This document shows, one piece after another, positions 1 through 8,820 of a stretch of DNA of 64,000 nt; the stretch's first letter is position 1; each line of letters begins with the position of its first letter. The notes below the pieces were generated by a model. It did no database searches. It saw only the letters and a program-made list of their open reading frames with translations, and had not been told where the DNA came from. The DNA lies in NCBI GenBank assembly GCA_035525785.1, contig DATLDQ010000139.1, positions 4,855-68,854 of the forward strand, read 5' to 3'. This DNA comes from CADEED01 sp035525785. GTDB taxonomy: Bacteria > Pseudomonadota > Gammaproteobacteria > Steroidobacterales > Steroidobacteraceae. The position numbers and the translations under genes are program-made.

Positions 1-642
1 GCGAAGATTTCCACGCCGAAGATCGCGGCGGCGCTCGAGCAGATCCGCAGTGCCCTGCCGTCCGGTCGGCTTCCGGCGATTGCGTTGGCGGCGTCCGGCA
101 AGGACCTCGCGGTTCGCGAGGGCTCTCGCGAGTGGGAAGCCTCGGGCCAATACGCGTTGCCGCTGATGCCGAAGACGGCGCCGGGGGGACAGGTCGCCGC
201 ATTGCGCCGCCAGCCCGAAGTGCCGCCGGCATCGCTCGCGCATGACCACTTCACGCGCGGGCACATGCTCGAGGAATCGGACGTCGTCGCCGCGCGGGCT
301 GCCTACCTCGCGGCGTTGAGCGTGCAGGAAGATCACCTCGAGGCACGGATCAACCTGGGCCGGCTGCTGCACATGGATGGCCAGCTGAAAGCGGCCGAGC
401 GCTTGTATCGGCAGGCGAAGACATCGAGCGCGTTGCTGTCATTCAACCTCGCGATCCTGCTCGAGGACCTCGAGCGGGAAGAGGAGGCGGTCGCGGCGTA
501 TCGCGAGGCGCTCGCGCAGGATCCGTTGCTGCACGACGCGCATTTCAACCTGTCACGGCTGCATGAGAAGGCGAATCGGCCGAGAGAGGCGTTGAAGCAT
601 TTGCTGGCGTACAAGCGGCACATTGCGAGATACGGGGACTGA
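1..642 (+). CDS. MerR-type regulator C-terminal part with TPR repeats (5' end outside window)
   Basis: The frame is open to the first base, so the N-terminus lies outside the window. The visible 213 residues begin with a stretch (KISTPKIAAALEQIR) followed by a short beta-rich segment and then three tetratricopeptide-like units (about residues 85-205, with the typical NLGRLLH, FNLAILLEDL and FNLSRLHEKA helices). This layout matches a family I know from proteobacteria in which an N-terminal MerR helix-turn-helix is followed by C-terminal TPRs. The helix-turn-helix itself cannot be seen, so the MerR part is inference; the TPR part is read directly. The TPRs would mediate protein contacts. A TTG inside the frame at 85 is not a likely start because the homologous region begins upstream of it. 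Confidence 0.7.
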   Translation, partial: AKISTPKIAAALEQIRSALPSGRLPAIALAASGKDLAVREGSREWEASGQYALPLMPKTAPGGQVAALRRQPEVPPASLAHDHFTRGHMLEESDVVAARAAYLAALSVQEDHLEARINLGRLLHMDGQLKAAERLYRQAKTSSALLSFNLAILLEDLEREEEAVAAYREALAQDPLLHDAHFNLSRLHEKANRPREALKHLLAYKRHIARYGD

Positions 643-686
643 GTTCACTCGCGGGCGTCGTTCCAGCGGGAACGTTTGCGACTAGA

Positions 687-1031
687 TCAAAGCGCCGAAA
701 CGAACTCCACCGTCTTGGTCGCCGTGAACGTGGCGTCGCGCGGCGAAAATTTCATGAGCGCAATGCGCGCACATATCTTGCGCTCGACGTCAGGCGCATC
801 GAGCTTGCTCGATTGGACGCGGCAAGCGGTGACGTCGCCGCTCGTTGCGATATCGAAGTCGAATATGACCTTGCCCGCGAGCCTCGGATTGTCGCGTAAC
901 GCGCGCGTGTAAATCGCATAGATCGCGCCCTTGTTGCGATCGAAGACCCGGTTGACGTCAGGGTCTTGCGTGTCCGCGGCAGTCACGCAAGTGCCCGAGA
1001 GGATCAGTGCAAGCGCAAGCAATGCTTTCAT
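687..1031 (-). CDS. Exported TonB/AgmX-PglI C-terminal-like protein
   Basis: A 114-residue protein with a clear Sec signal peptide (MKALLALALILSGTCVTAA) leaves a mature domain of about 95 residues. The mature part carries the pattern of the AgmX/PglI and TonB C-terminal fold: a helix with YAIYTRALRDNPRLAGKV, a strand FDFDIATSGDVTACRV, and a closing KFSPRDATFTATKTVEF. These domains normally sit at the end of longer periplasm-spanning proteins; here the domain stands alone. Function is unknown; a periplasmic scaffold or binding role is a guess. It is divergent from the pseudogene at 1091 and converges on the TPR gene. Confidence 0.65.
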   Translation of the reverse strand: MKALLALALILSGTCVTAADTQDPDVNRVFDRNKGAIYAIYTRALRDNPRLAGKVIFDFDIATSGDVTACRVQSSKLDAPDVERKICARIALMKFSPRDATFTATKTVEFVSAL

Positions 1032-1090
1032 GGTCAGCTCTTTATACTCTGCTCAGGTGACAACTCCCGGGCTTCTGCGACCCTTCCGCC

Positions 1091-1352
1091 ATGAAGCAAC
1101 TCGTTTTGATCCTGTTCGCGTCGTGGTTGACGCTGCCATCTCGAGCAATCCGGCCCGGTCTGGTTCCTCGCCGGTACCTACGGCACGAAGCGGACGATCC
1201 GCTCCTGCACCATCCCCGCGGGTAAATATCTTTATCTTCCCGCTGATCAACTACGTCTCAGACGGCACAGGGCTCGCGGCCAGCCCGCCGGGCGAGAATT
1301 GTAAGAAATTCTACGCCGGCCAGGCACTCGTCGAAATGCGCGCGCTGCTTTC
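1091..1352 (+). pseudogene. Frameshifted remnant of a secreted hypothetical protein
   Basis: Three neighbouring reading frames each hold a piece of one recognisable protein. Frame 2 starts at 1091 with a signal peptide (MKQLVLILFASWLTLPS). Frame 3 from 1143 reads EQSGPVWFLAGTYG and then RSCTIPAGKY. Frame 1 continues with FIFPLINYVSDG and ENCKKFYAG. Together this resembles a family of secreted proteins with the order SGPVWFLAG...C.IPAGK..FFP.IN that I remember as uncharacterised. Much of the region between the signal peptide and the first motif is missing, and at least two frame changes are needed, so the gene is dead unless the sequence has errors. The frame-1 fragment may run on to the stop at 1425, into the start of the next gene. 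Confidence 0.6.
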
Positions 1353-2192
1353 ATGCACAATCGATTCGTGGACAGCCTGCAAAGAAACAACGTACGCGTC
1401 CTCGGCAAGGGCCCGCGAACGATGATCCTGGCCCACGGCTTTGGCTGTGATCAAAGCATGTGGCGGCATTTCATTCCTGCATTCGAACGCGACTTTCGCC
1501 TCGTGTTGTTCGACTACGTCGGCCATGGCAAGGCGGACGCTTCGGCCTTCGATCGCTCGCGGTACGCCACGCTCGAGGGCTACGCGGATGACATCGTCAA
1601 CATCTGCGAGACGCTGGCCATCCACGACGCGGTTTTCGTTGGCCATTCGGTCAGCGCAATGATCGGTGTCATGGCCTTGCACAAGGACCCGAGTCGCTTC
1701 AGCGCGCTCGTGATGGTCGGCCCTTCGCCGCGCTACCTCGACGACGGGGATTACATCGGCGGCTTCAAGAAGCAGGACATCGACGGCCTGCTCGACTTCC
1801 TGGATTCCAACTTCCTCGGCTGGTCGAGCACCATGGCGCCGGTCATCATGGGCAACGCCGCGCGGCCCGAGTTGAGCGAAGAGCTGGCCAACAGCTTCTG
1901 CCGCACGAACCCCGAGATCGCCAAACATTTCGCGCGCGTCACGTTTCTATCGGACAACCGCGCCGATCTCCCCGGCGTCAACGTGCCGACGCTCATCCTC
2001 CAGTGCACCGAGGACAACATCGCTCCCGTGGCCGTGGGCCGGTACGTCGAGAAGCAGATTCCGCGCAGCAAGTTCGTTCAGCTGCGGGCCAGCGGCCATT
2101 GCCCGCACCTCAGCGACCCGGAGGAAACCATCTCCTCGATCCGGACCTTCCTCGAGCAAGAAGGGTTCGCGAGCCAGAATGACGGCAGATAG
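1353..2192 (+). CDS. rsbQ: RsbQ-like alpha/beta hydrolase
   Basis: The 279-residue product follows Bacillus RsbQ almost motif by motif: AHGFGCDQSMW at the oxyanion loop, LFDYVGHG, the nucleophile elbow GHSVSA, LVMVGPSPRYL, LQCTEDNIAP carrying the acid, and ASGHCPHLSDP carrying the histidine. RsbQ is a small cytoplasmic hydrolase required with a PAS-domain partner (RsbP in Bacillus) for energy-stress signalling, probably by making a ligand for the PAS domain. The next gene is a PAS-containing hybrid kinase that overlaps by 14 bases, so the same hydrolase-PAS partnership is likely here. The start chosen aligns with the RsbQ N-terminus; no strong ribosome site is visible before it. Confidence 0.9.
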   Translation: MHNRFVDSLQRNNVRVLGKGPRTMILAHGFGCDQSMWRHFIPAFERDFRLVLFDYVGHGKADASAFDRSRYATLEGYADDIVNICETLAIHDAVFVGHSVSAMIGVMALHKDPSRFSALVMVGPSPRYLDDGDYIGGFKKQDIDGLLDFLDSNFLGWSSTMAPVIMGNAARPELSEELANSFCRTNPEIAKHFARVTFLSDNRADLPGVNVPTLILQCTEDNIAPVAVGRYVEKQIPRSKFVQLRASGHCPHLSDPEETISSIRTFLEQEGFASQNDGR

Positions 2193-3810
2193 CCCGGGCT
2201 TCGAAGAGGATATCGGAGAGCTGTTCGAGCACGCTCCGTGCGGTTACGTCGTCGCGCACACGGATGGCCGCATCATCCGGGCGAACGCGACCATGGCCGC
2301 GCTCATCGGCGAGTCCGCGGAGCTGCTGATCCGGCGGCGGTTTCAGGATCTCCTTACCGTGGCGGGCCGTATCTACTACGACACGCACGTTCGGCCGCTG
2401 CTGGCCATGCAAGGGTTCGTGCGGGAAATGGCCTTCGACCTGAAAGCGGCTGGGGGCGAGAGGACGGTGCCGGTCGTCATGAACGCGGTCCAGAGGCTCG
2501 ATGCGGAAGGCCGTCCTTGCCGGCTCCGTATCACGGTGTTCGACGCCACCGAGCGCCGGCAATACGAGCGCGAATTGCTGTTCGCGCGCCGCGCCGCGGA
2601 CGAAGCACGCGAGACCGAAAAGATAGCGCGCGAACAGGCGGAGCGTGCGGTGCGCGCGAAAGACGACTTCCTCGCCCTCGTATCGCATGAGCTCAGATCA
2701 CCGCTGGCCGCGATCCTCGGCTGGACCCAGGTGCTGCGGCGCGTGGGCAATGACGCGGAGAAAGTCGCGCAAGGCCTCGACGTCATCGAGCGGAACACCA
2801 AGATGCAATCGCGCCTCGTCGAAGACCTGCTCGACATGAGCCGCATGGTCGCGGGCAAACTCCGCATGGACGTACAGGAAGTGTCCCTGGCCGACGTGAT
2901 CCATGAGGCCGTCGAAACCGTGGGACCGAGTGCCCTGGCCCGTCACGTTCGCTTGCAGAAGATCCTCGATCCCCATGTGCGAGTCTCCGGCGACCCGGGT
3001 CGCCTGCAGCAGGTGTTCTGGAATCTGCTGAGCAACGCGATCAAGTTCACGCCTGCCGATGGTTTCGTGCGCGTGGTGATGGAGCGCGTGAACTCGCACA
3101 TCGAAGTCAGCGTGGTCGACAGCGGCCAGGGGATGTCGGTAGACGTCATGGCGCACGCGTTCGAGAGATTCCGTCAGTCGACCGGGCCCTCGGCACGCAA
3201 GACGGAAGGCCTGGGTCTGGGGCTCTCGATCGTCAAGCACCTGGTCGAGATGCATGGCGGTTCGATTTCCGCGCATAGCGCGGGAGTGGGCCAGGGCTCG
3301 ACATTCCTCATCAAACTACCGCTGCGGGCTGCCGACACCGGAAACCTGCGCCATCCGCAGGCCGCCGTCGGTGATGCCACGGCGCGCAGCCGCATCACGC
3401 TGCGCGGCCTCAAGATCATGGTGGTCGACGACGACAAGGACGCGCGTGAAGTGCTCTGGCACATCCTGTCGGACCGTGGCGCCGAGGTCGTGGTGTGCGA
3501 GTCCGCACAAGAAGGGCTGGTGACGATCCAGCGCGTGGTCCCCGATGTGCTCGTGAGCGACATCGGCATGCCCGGCGAGGACGGACTCGAATTCATCCGC
3601 AAGGTGCGGCTGCTCGGCGACGCTGTCAGCCGCATCCCGGCGGTCGCGCTGACCGCGTTTTCCCATCTGGAAGACCGGACGCAGGCGTTGCTCGCGGGCT
3701 TCCAGGCGCATCTCGCCAAGCCCGTCGATGCTCAGGAGCTCATCGTCAACATCGCGGCGATCGCCGGGCGCTCGCTCCCGGAGCGCAATGCCCAGCGCAC
3801 GCAATCCTGA
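2179..3810 (+). CDS. PAS-domain hybrid histidine kinase with C-terminal receiver
   Basis: The 543-residue protein has no transmembrane segment. It starts with a PAS domain (about 12-125), then a helical linker rich in Arg and Glu (126-160), a HisKA box with His170 in LVSHELRSP, an ATPase domain with N box WNLLSNAIKF (281-290), DSGQG and GLGLGLS glycine boxes, and a receiver domain (412-530) with Asp418/Asp419 acidic pocket residues, phospho-acceptor Asp461 in VSDIGMPG, Thr492 and Lys514. It should autophosphorylate and pass phosphate to its own receiver. The overlap with the rsbQ-like gene suggests that the PAS domain reads a hydrolase product. No anti-sigma or PP2C partner is nearby, so this would be an RsbQ pathway feeding a kinase and not a phosphatase. 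Confidence 0.9.
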   Translation: MTADSPGFEEDIGELFEHAPCGYVVAHTDGRIIRANATMAALIGESAELLIRRRFQDLLTVAGRIYYDTHVRPLLAMQGFVREMAFDLKAAGGERTVPVVMNAVQRLDAEGRPCRLRITVFDATERRQYERELLFARRAADEARETEKIAREQAERAVRAKDDFLALVSHELRSPLAAILGWTQVLRRVGNDAEKVAQGLDVIERNTKMQSRLVEDLLDMSRMVAGKLRMDVQEVSLADVIHEAVETVGPSALARHVRLQKILDPHVRVSGDPGRLQQVFWNLLSNAIKFTPADGFVRVVMERVNSHIEVSVVDSGQGMSVDVMAHAFERFRQSTGPSARKTEGLGLGLSIVKHLVEMHGGSISAHSAGVGQGSTFLIKLPLRAADTGNLRHPQAAVGDATARSRITLRGLKIMVVDDDKDAREVLWHILSDRGAEVVVCESAQEGLVTIQRVVPDVLVSDIGMPGEDGLEFIRKVRLLGDAVSRIPAVALTAFSHLEDRTQALLAGFQAHLAKPVDAQELIVNIAAIAGRSLPERNAQRTQS

Positions 3811-3813
3811 TCG

Positions 3814-5448
3814 TCACGGCTCGCGCACCGGCCGGAACCCGATCATGCGATGGGCCTGGAACGACGGCCATGCCATCGAGCGCGCCGACGTGCGCAGGTC
3901 ATGGGCTTCGACGAAGAAGCTGCCGCCACGCACGACGCGGTAGCTCCCGTGGGCGGGCCCTTGCGGATTCTTGCGCGGAGAGACCGCATAGTAGTCGCGG
4001 TCGTACCAGTCCTGCGTCCACTCCATGACATTGCCTGCCATGTCGAGCGCGCCGTAAGGCGAGGCGCCCCTCTCGAATGATCCGACGGGCTTTACGGTGT
4101 CGTACGCCTGCGCGCCCACGTAGTTAGCGAGGTCGGGGTACATGTCGGGCGACTCGAACGGATACCGACGTGCGTCAGTGCCGCGCGCCGCTTTCTCCCA
4201 CTCGGCCTCGGTGGGCAGTCGATATCGCTTGCCCGTCTTCGCGCTGAGCCATGCGCAGTACGCAGTCGCGGCGTCCCAGTTCACGCCGATCACGGGATAA
4301 TCGTCGCTGCCGGGCGTGCCACCCCCGTGGTTGTTGGGCTGCATCCAGTACGGGATCTGGTCGCGTGGTACCACCCGGCCGTTGGGCCAGAACTTCGGGT
4401 CGTCGTAGCCCGGGTCGTCGCGGAACCCGCGCCACTCGCGGTTGGTGACTTCGAACTTCGAGATGAAGTACGCGGCGAGGTCGACGACATGCGCGGGGCG
4501 CTCGCGGGCCCAGCCTTCGTGCGTGACGTCGCCCATCTTGAACGTTCCGGCGGGAACGTACACATAGTCACCATGGCCGTCATTGACGGACCTGGGCGCG
4601 GGCGCGGGCTTTCCGCGCACAACCGCGTCCGTCTTCGGCCGCTGCGCGGCCGGCAGAAAGCCATTCACGCGCAGGAACCCCTGCAGCCGTGGCATCCAGT
4701 CGGCGAACTCCGAACTACCCACCGCGCTGCCGAATCCATGCCGCCCACGCTGGTACACATGCAGCTCGGCGACGGCGCCGGCCTTCGTGAGATCCATGAA
4801 CAGCTGGGCATTGGCCAGCGACGGGTTCTGATCCCCGGCGGCCGAGAGGAGAAAGACCGGTGGATAGTCCTGCAGCGACTCGCCGTCGCTCGAGCGTCCC
4901 GCGCCATAGATGAGGCCCGCCCAGTCAGGTCGCGAGCTCATGCGTTCGACCGCATCGCTCGAGCCCGCGTCTCCGGCATCCGCAGAGGCCGTCACCGCTC
5001 GCGCCAGGCTACCGCCTGCCGAGAAGCCGATGAACCCGACCCGCCTGGGGTCGAGCTCCCACTCCGCGGCGTGCGCGCGCACCAGGCGCATCGCACGCTC
5101 GCCGTCCCGCGTACGCGCGTCGTTGTCGTAGCGCGGCGAGAGTCGATAGGTGAGCACGAATGCCGTCACTCCCCAGTCGTTGAACACCTCGGCGACGTCG
5201 GCGCCCTCGGCGCCGTACATCAGCATGATGTTGCCGCCACCGGGCGCGATGACGACAGCGCTGCCGTTCGCCTGGCCGGCGCGCGGCGCGAACACCGTGA
5301 TGAAGGGCGCATCCAGCGGCCCAGCGCCTTGCGCGCCTGGAATCTGGCCGGTCTCCCACAAGGGGATGTTCCGGTACGAGCCGGGCTCACTGGCCGTGGC
5401 GCTCGTCAGGCATGCAACCAGCATCGTGGAGAACAGGACCTGTTTCAC
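3814..5448 (-). CDS. Secreted fusion of alpha/beta esterase and formylglycine-enzyme-like domain
   Basis: The product is 544 residues from a GTG at 5448, chosen because GGAAGGCG lies just upstream and the sequence VKQVLFSTMLVACL is a signal peptide; ATG at 5466 is an alternative. The first half is an acetyl-esterase-like alpha/beta hydrolase with PGGGN near the oxyanion hole, the elbow GFSAGG and a late RGRHGFG histidine. The second half is a SUMF1/FGE-sulfatase domain (VPAGTFKMGD, RLPTEAEWEKAARG, GNVMEWTQDWYD, VVRGGSFFVEAHD, GFRPV). The two cysteines that true formylglycine-generating enzymes carry after RGGS are absent, so this domain is probably a binding or structural module. It converges on the kinase gene with a 3-base gap. 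Confidence 0.85.
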   Translation of the reverse strand: MKQVLFSTMLVACLTSATASEPGSYRNIPLWETGQIPGAQGAGPLDAPFITVFAPRAGQANGSAVVIAPGGGNIMLMYGAEGADVAEVFNDWGVTAFVLTYRLSPRYDNDARTRDGERAMRLVRAHAAEWELDPRRVGFIGFSAGGSLARAVTASADAGDAGSSDAVERMSSRPDWAGLIYGAGRSSDGESLQDYPPVFLLSAAGDQNPSLANAQLFMDLTKAGAVAELHVYQRGRHGFGSAVGSSEFADWMPRLQGFLRVNGFLPAAQRPKTDAVVRGKPAPAPRSVNDGHGDYVYVPAGTFKMGDVTHEGWARERPAHVVDLAAYFISKFEVTNREWRGFRDDPGYDDPKFWPNGRVVPRDQIPYWMQPNNHGGGTPGSDDYPVIGVNWDAATAYCAWLSAKTGKRYRLPTEAEWEKAARGTDARRYPFESPDMYPDLANYVGAQAYDTVKPVGSFERGASPYGALDMAGNVMEWTQDWYDRDYYAVSPRKNPQGPAHGSYRVVRGGSFFVEAHDLRTSARSMAWPSFQAHRMIGFRPVREP

Positions 5449-5619
5449 GCTTCGCCTTCCAGACATGGAGTGTTCCGATTGAATCTCAAAGCCGCGCTTC
5501 TCGATAGGGCTTGACCCGTCAGCGACGGCTTTCCGTGGGCCGGGCACGTGCGCGCTGACGCACCCTTGTCGAAAGGCCCGCCGCTCGTTCGACTACCAGC
5601 CAAAGACAGGAGCATTCTC

Positions 5620-6276
5620 ATGAATCCCACGATCACGGCTTTCGAACGATCCCCCGACCGTGGCCAGGGGCTGGCGCGCGACATGCGCGTCCGTTGGGCG
5701 CTCGAGGAAGCAGGGCAGCCGTACGAGGTGCGCCTGCTTGCGATGGCCGCAATGAAAGAGCCCGCGCATCTGCGACTGCATCCCTTCGGTCAGATCCCGA
5801 CGTATGAACAGGGTGATCTCGCGTTGTTCGAGACGGGGAGCATCGTGTTCCATGTCGCCCAACGTTGTGGGGAGCTTCTGCCTGATGATGCCAACGCCCG
5901 CGCGCGTGGCATCACCTGGATGTTCGCCGCGTTGAACACCGTCGAACCACCCGTGCTCGAGCTCACGTACGCGAAGTTCACCGAAGGCGCCAGGCCCTGG
6001 TTCGACGAACGTCAGCTGATGGTGAAAGAGCGCGTGCGTGTGCGTTTGCGCCAGCTTTCCACGCACCTCTCGGACTCGGAATGGCTGGACGGCGCATTCA
6101 CCGCGGGCGACCTGCTCATGGTGACGGTGCTGATGAGGTTGAAGGCGACAGGTCTCGTGGAAGAATTCCCGAACCTTGCCGCGTACGTCGCCCGCGGGCA
6201 GGCGAGGCCCGCGTATCAGCGTGCATTCGCTGCGCAGCGCGCGGTGTTCGAGGGGAGCGCGGCCTTCAAACCGTGA
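5620..6276 (+). CDS. Glutathione S-transferase family protein
   Basis: The 218-residue product has a thioredoxin-fold N-terminal domain with RWALEEAGQPYEV and the glutathione site FGQIPTYEQGDLALFETGSI (cis-proline followed by the gamma-glutamyl contact), then an all-helical C-terminal domain. It would conjugate or reduce substrates with glutathione in the cytoplasm; the substrate is unknown. The start at 5620 has AGGAG at a good distance; the longer open frame upstream has no such site. The last 11 bases overlap the convergent dehydrogenase gene. Confidence 0.9.
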   Translation: MNPTITAFERSPDRGQGLARDMRVRWALEEAGQPYEVRLLAMAAMKEPAHLRLHPFGQIPTYEQGDLALFETGSIVFHVAQRCGELLPDDANARARGITWMFAALNTVEPPVLELTYAKFTEGARPWFDERQLMVKERVRVRLRQLSTHLSDSEWLDGAFTAGDLLMVTVLMRLKATGLVEEFPNLAAYVARGQARPAYQRAFAAQRAVFEGSAAFKP

Positions 6277-7282
6277 GCAGGGTCTTGATGGCCGTGCGTT
6301 CGTCCATCGCCTTGTAACCTTCCGCCACTTGCGCGATCGGCAGCCTGAGATCGAACACCTTGCCGGGCTGGATGCGATCACGCAGCACGCGATCCATGAG
6401 ATCCGGCAGGAAGCGGCGCACCGGCGCGGGCCCGCCTAACAACCGACGCTGTGAGAAGAACAGCTGCTGGCCGTCGAACGTGACGCCATGCGGCACGCCG
6501 ACGTAGCCGATCGAGCCGCCAGGCCGCGTACACTGTATCGCCTGCGACATGGATTCCTGCGTACCCACGCACTCGAGCACGCTGTCGGCGCCCACGCCGC
6601 GAGTAAGCTGCCGCACCAGGGCGACGCCTTCCTCGCCGCGCTCCGCGACGATCTCGGTGGCGCCATATTCCCGCGCGAGGTTCTGCCGGCTGGCATGACG
6701 GCTCATGGCGATGATGCGTTCCGCGCCCATTTCCCTGGCCGCGAGCACCCCCATCAAGCCGACGGCACCGTCACCAACGACCACCACGATGGACCCTTCG
6801 CGCACGTCGGCTGCATCGGCCGCATACCAGCCCGTGCCCAGCACGTCGGAAGTGGCGAGCAGGTGCGGAATGTACTTCTCGTCGGGTAGTTCGGCGGTGG
6901 CGACCAGCGAACCATCGGCCAGGGGTACGCGCGCGAACGGCGCCTGCGCGCCGGTCATGAACTGACGCTGTTCGCACGAGGATTGGAATCCGAACTCGCA
7001 ATGCGGGCAGGTGTTGTCGGAAAGTACGAACGAGCCGACGACGAATTGCCCCTTCCGCACGGTACGCACGTCAGGCCCCACCTCGACGACCACACCGCAG
7101 TACTCGTGGCCCATGGCGGCGGGGTGGTCGAACTTCGAGATGCCACGATACGGCCACAGGTCCGAGCCACAGATGCAGGTGGCGGACAGCTGGATGATGG
7201 CATCGGTGGGCGCGAGGATCCGGGGATCATCGATGCGCTCATAGCGGACGTCGCGGGCGCCATGCAGTACGGTCGCCAACAT
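6266..7282 (-). CDS. Zinc-dependent alcohol dehydrogenase
   Basis: A 338-residue medium-chain dehydrogenase. Catalytic zinc ligands are visible as Cys38 in TCICGSD and His59-Glu60 in GHEYCG. The structural zinc lobe CPHCEFGFQSSC keeps three cysteines of the usual four, so that site may be weak. The nucleotide-binding fold shows VVVGDGAVGLMGVLAAREMG. It belongs with glutathione-independent formaldehyde/threonine-type dehydrogenases; the substrate cannot be told. It is divergent from mltB, with a 262-base spacer in which a short inverted repeat (7416-7431) precedes five T residues. Confidence 0.9.
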   Translation of the reverse strand: MLATVLHGARDVRYERIDDPRILAPTDAIIQLSATCICGSDLWPYRGISKFDHPAAMGHEYCGVVVEVGPDVRTVRKGQFVVGSFVLSDNTCPHCEFGFQSSCEQRQFMTGAQAPFARVPLADGSLVATAELPDEKYIPHLLATSDVLGTGWYAADAADVREGSIVVVVGDGAVGLMGVLAAREMGAERIIAMSRHASRQNLAREYGATEIVAERGEEGVALVRQLTRGVGADSVLECVGTQESMSQAIQCTRPGGSIGYVGVPHGVTFDGQQLFFSQRRLLGGPAPVRRFLPDLMDRVLRDRIQPGKVFDLRLPIAQVAEGYKAMDERTAIKTLLTV

Positions 7283-7544
7283 GTGAAAGCTCCTTCAGGT
7301 CTCGACCGCGCACGATCTCATGGCATTGCGCGACGAGTCGTCCGGCAGCACCCGCATGGCGCTGTCGGAGCACGCGCGGGAAACCCTGCGCAAGGCACGG
7401 ATATCAGGGGGAGAGCATTCCAGCCGGAATGTTTTTGCCGCGCCGCGACTTGCGCTTCGGCGTGGCGTCCTGTGATCGATGTCACCGACTCCGGGCGTGC
7501 ACCCGCTTAAGTTCAGCACTCCCCGGCCTGACTCCGAGCGCCCA

Positions 7545-8588
7545 GTGAAACCCGTAGCCGCGACGATCGCAGCGCTGATGGCGCTCTGCTTGCTGACGAC
7601 GCCGGCCCCGGCCGCGGACTACCTCGCGCGCGCCGACGTGCGCGCGTTCATCGAATCCATGCGTGATGAGCACGGCATCGACGTCTCGGACCTCGAGCAC
7701 ATCCTGGGCGACGTGCGCCACGAGCCCACCGTGGTGCGGCTGCTCAACCCGGAGCCGAGCTCTGCGCCGTCATCGGCGCGCTCGTACACGCGCTACCGTT
7801 CCAAGTTCATCACGCCCAATGTCATCGCCGCCGGCACCGGGTTCTGGTCACAACACGAGGCGGACTTCCGGCGCGCCGAAGAAGAGTTCGGTGTGCCGCC
7901 CGAGGTGATCCTCGGCATCCTCGGTGTCGAGACCTCGTACGGACGCAACACGGGCTCGTTCCGCGCGCTCGACGCGTTGGCGACGGCGGCTTTCGATGGC
8001 GCGCGCCGCCAGAGCTTTTTCCGGGACGAATTGAAAGCGCTGATCCTGCTGTCGCGCGAACGCGGCATCGATCCGCTGGTCATCAAGGGTTCGTATGCGG
8101 GCGCGGTGGGCCTGCCGCAGTTCATGCCATCCAGCTACCGAAAGTACGCGGTGGACTATGACGGCGACGGTGCCATCGATCTGCTGGGCAGCCCGGCCGA
8201 TGCCATCGGCAGTATCGCGGCTTACATCAAGGCTTTCGGCTGGGTTCCGGGCGAAACGCCGACCGCGCACGTGCGCCTCCTGCCGGGCAGCGAGACCGAG
8301 CTCGTGAGCGGGCTCGCCCGGGTGCATGACATCATGGAAGTGCAGGGCAAGGGAGTGGTGTTCCGCGGTGCGGAGCCGCCGGCCGGCCCTTGCTCGATCT
8401 TCGAGTTGCCGACGCCGGGCGAGGCATCGAAATACGTCGCAGGCTTCAAGAACTTCGAAGCGATTACTCGCTACAACCGTTCGACGTTCTACGCGTCCAC
8501 AGTGCTCGAGCTCGGCAACGAAATCATCAAGGCGGCCGAGCGCGAGCAGCGTTCGAGCGCCGGCGTCACGGCCATCGTCGCTCGGTAG
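7545..8588 (+). CDS. mltB: Lytic murein transglycosylase B
   Basis: The product cleaves the glycan strand of peptidoglycan to form 1,6-anhydro ends. After a signal peptide (about 1-23 from a GTG at 7545) the SLT_2-type domain shows the catalytic glutamate, Glu129, in GVETSYGRNTG, followed by KGSYAGAVGLPQFMPSSY and VDYDGDGAIDL, all hallmark MltB motifs. The GTG start gives a normal short signal peptide; the ATG at 7479 would add 22 residues. I see no lipobox cysteine at the end of the leader, so this may be a soluble periplasmic form. It is monocistronic by appearance, followed by a 10-bp inverted repeat. Confidence 0.9.
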   Translation: MKPVAATIAALMALCLLTTPAPAADYLARADVRAFIESMRDEHGIDVSDLEHILGDVRHEPTVVRLLNPEPSSAPSSARSYTRYRSKFITPNVIAAGTGFWSQHEADFRRAEEEFGVPPEVILGILGVETSYGRNTGSFRALDALATAAFDGARRQSFFRDELKALILLSRERGIDPLVIKGSYAGAVGLPQFMPSSYRKYAVDYDGDGAIDLLGSPADAIGSIAAYIKAFGWVPGETPTAHVRLLPGSETELVSGLARVHDIMEVQGKGVVFRGAEPPAGPCSIFELPTPGEASKYVAGFKNFEAITRYNRSTFYASTVLELGNEIIKAAEREQRSSAGVTAIVAR

Positions 8589-8613
8589 TATCGCGGCAAC
8601 CGGCCAGCCGCCT

Positions 8614-8648
8614 GCCCGATATACGCGCGCGAGCCATTTATATCGGGC
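8614..8648. repeat. Perfect 10-bp inverted repeat between mltB and the RRM gene
   Basis: GCCCGATATA at 8614-8623 is matched exactly by TATATCGGGC at 8639-8648 with a 15-base loop. It lies 25 bases after the mltB stop and about 170 bases before the RRM start. There is no T run after it, so it is a weak candidate for intrinsic termination. A stem in the long leader of the RRM mRNA or a regulator site are alternatives. Confidence 0.5.
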
Positions 8649-8820
8649 TAATCGCGCCCCGGCGTGATAGGGTCCCTCCCGCTCGTGATCCTTTCGCCTT
8701 GACTCCTTGGCCTCGCGCCCTTCCCGGCGCCACTCTGGCCAGAGCGCCATCTCAGAAGCTCCCGATCCACCGACGTGCCTTTGCACGCCGGCGTCTATCT
8801 ATTTTTACTCGAGATTTTCA

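Noticed and set aside
4327..5514. Plus-strand open frame of 395 codons opposite the esterase-FGE fusion
   Set aside because: Lacks any motif; the minus strand carries two full domains.
7416..7436. Short hairpin (CATTCC/GGAATG) with T5 as a terminator
   Set aside because: The stem is only six pairs and there is no plus-strand gene upstream to terminate.
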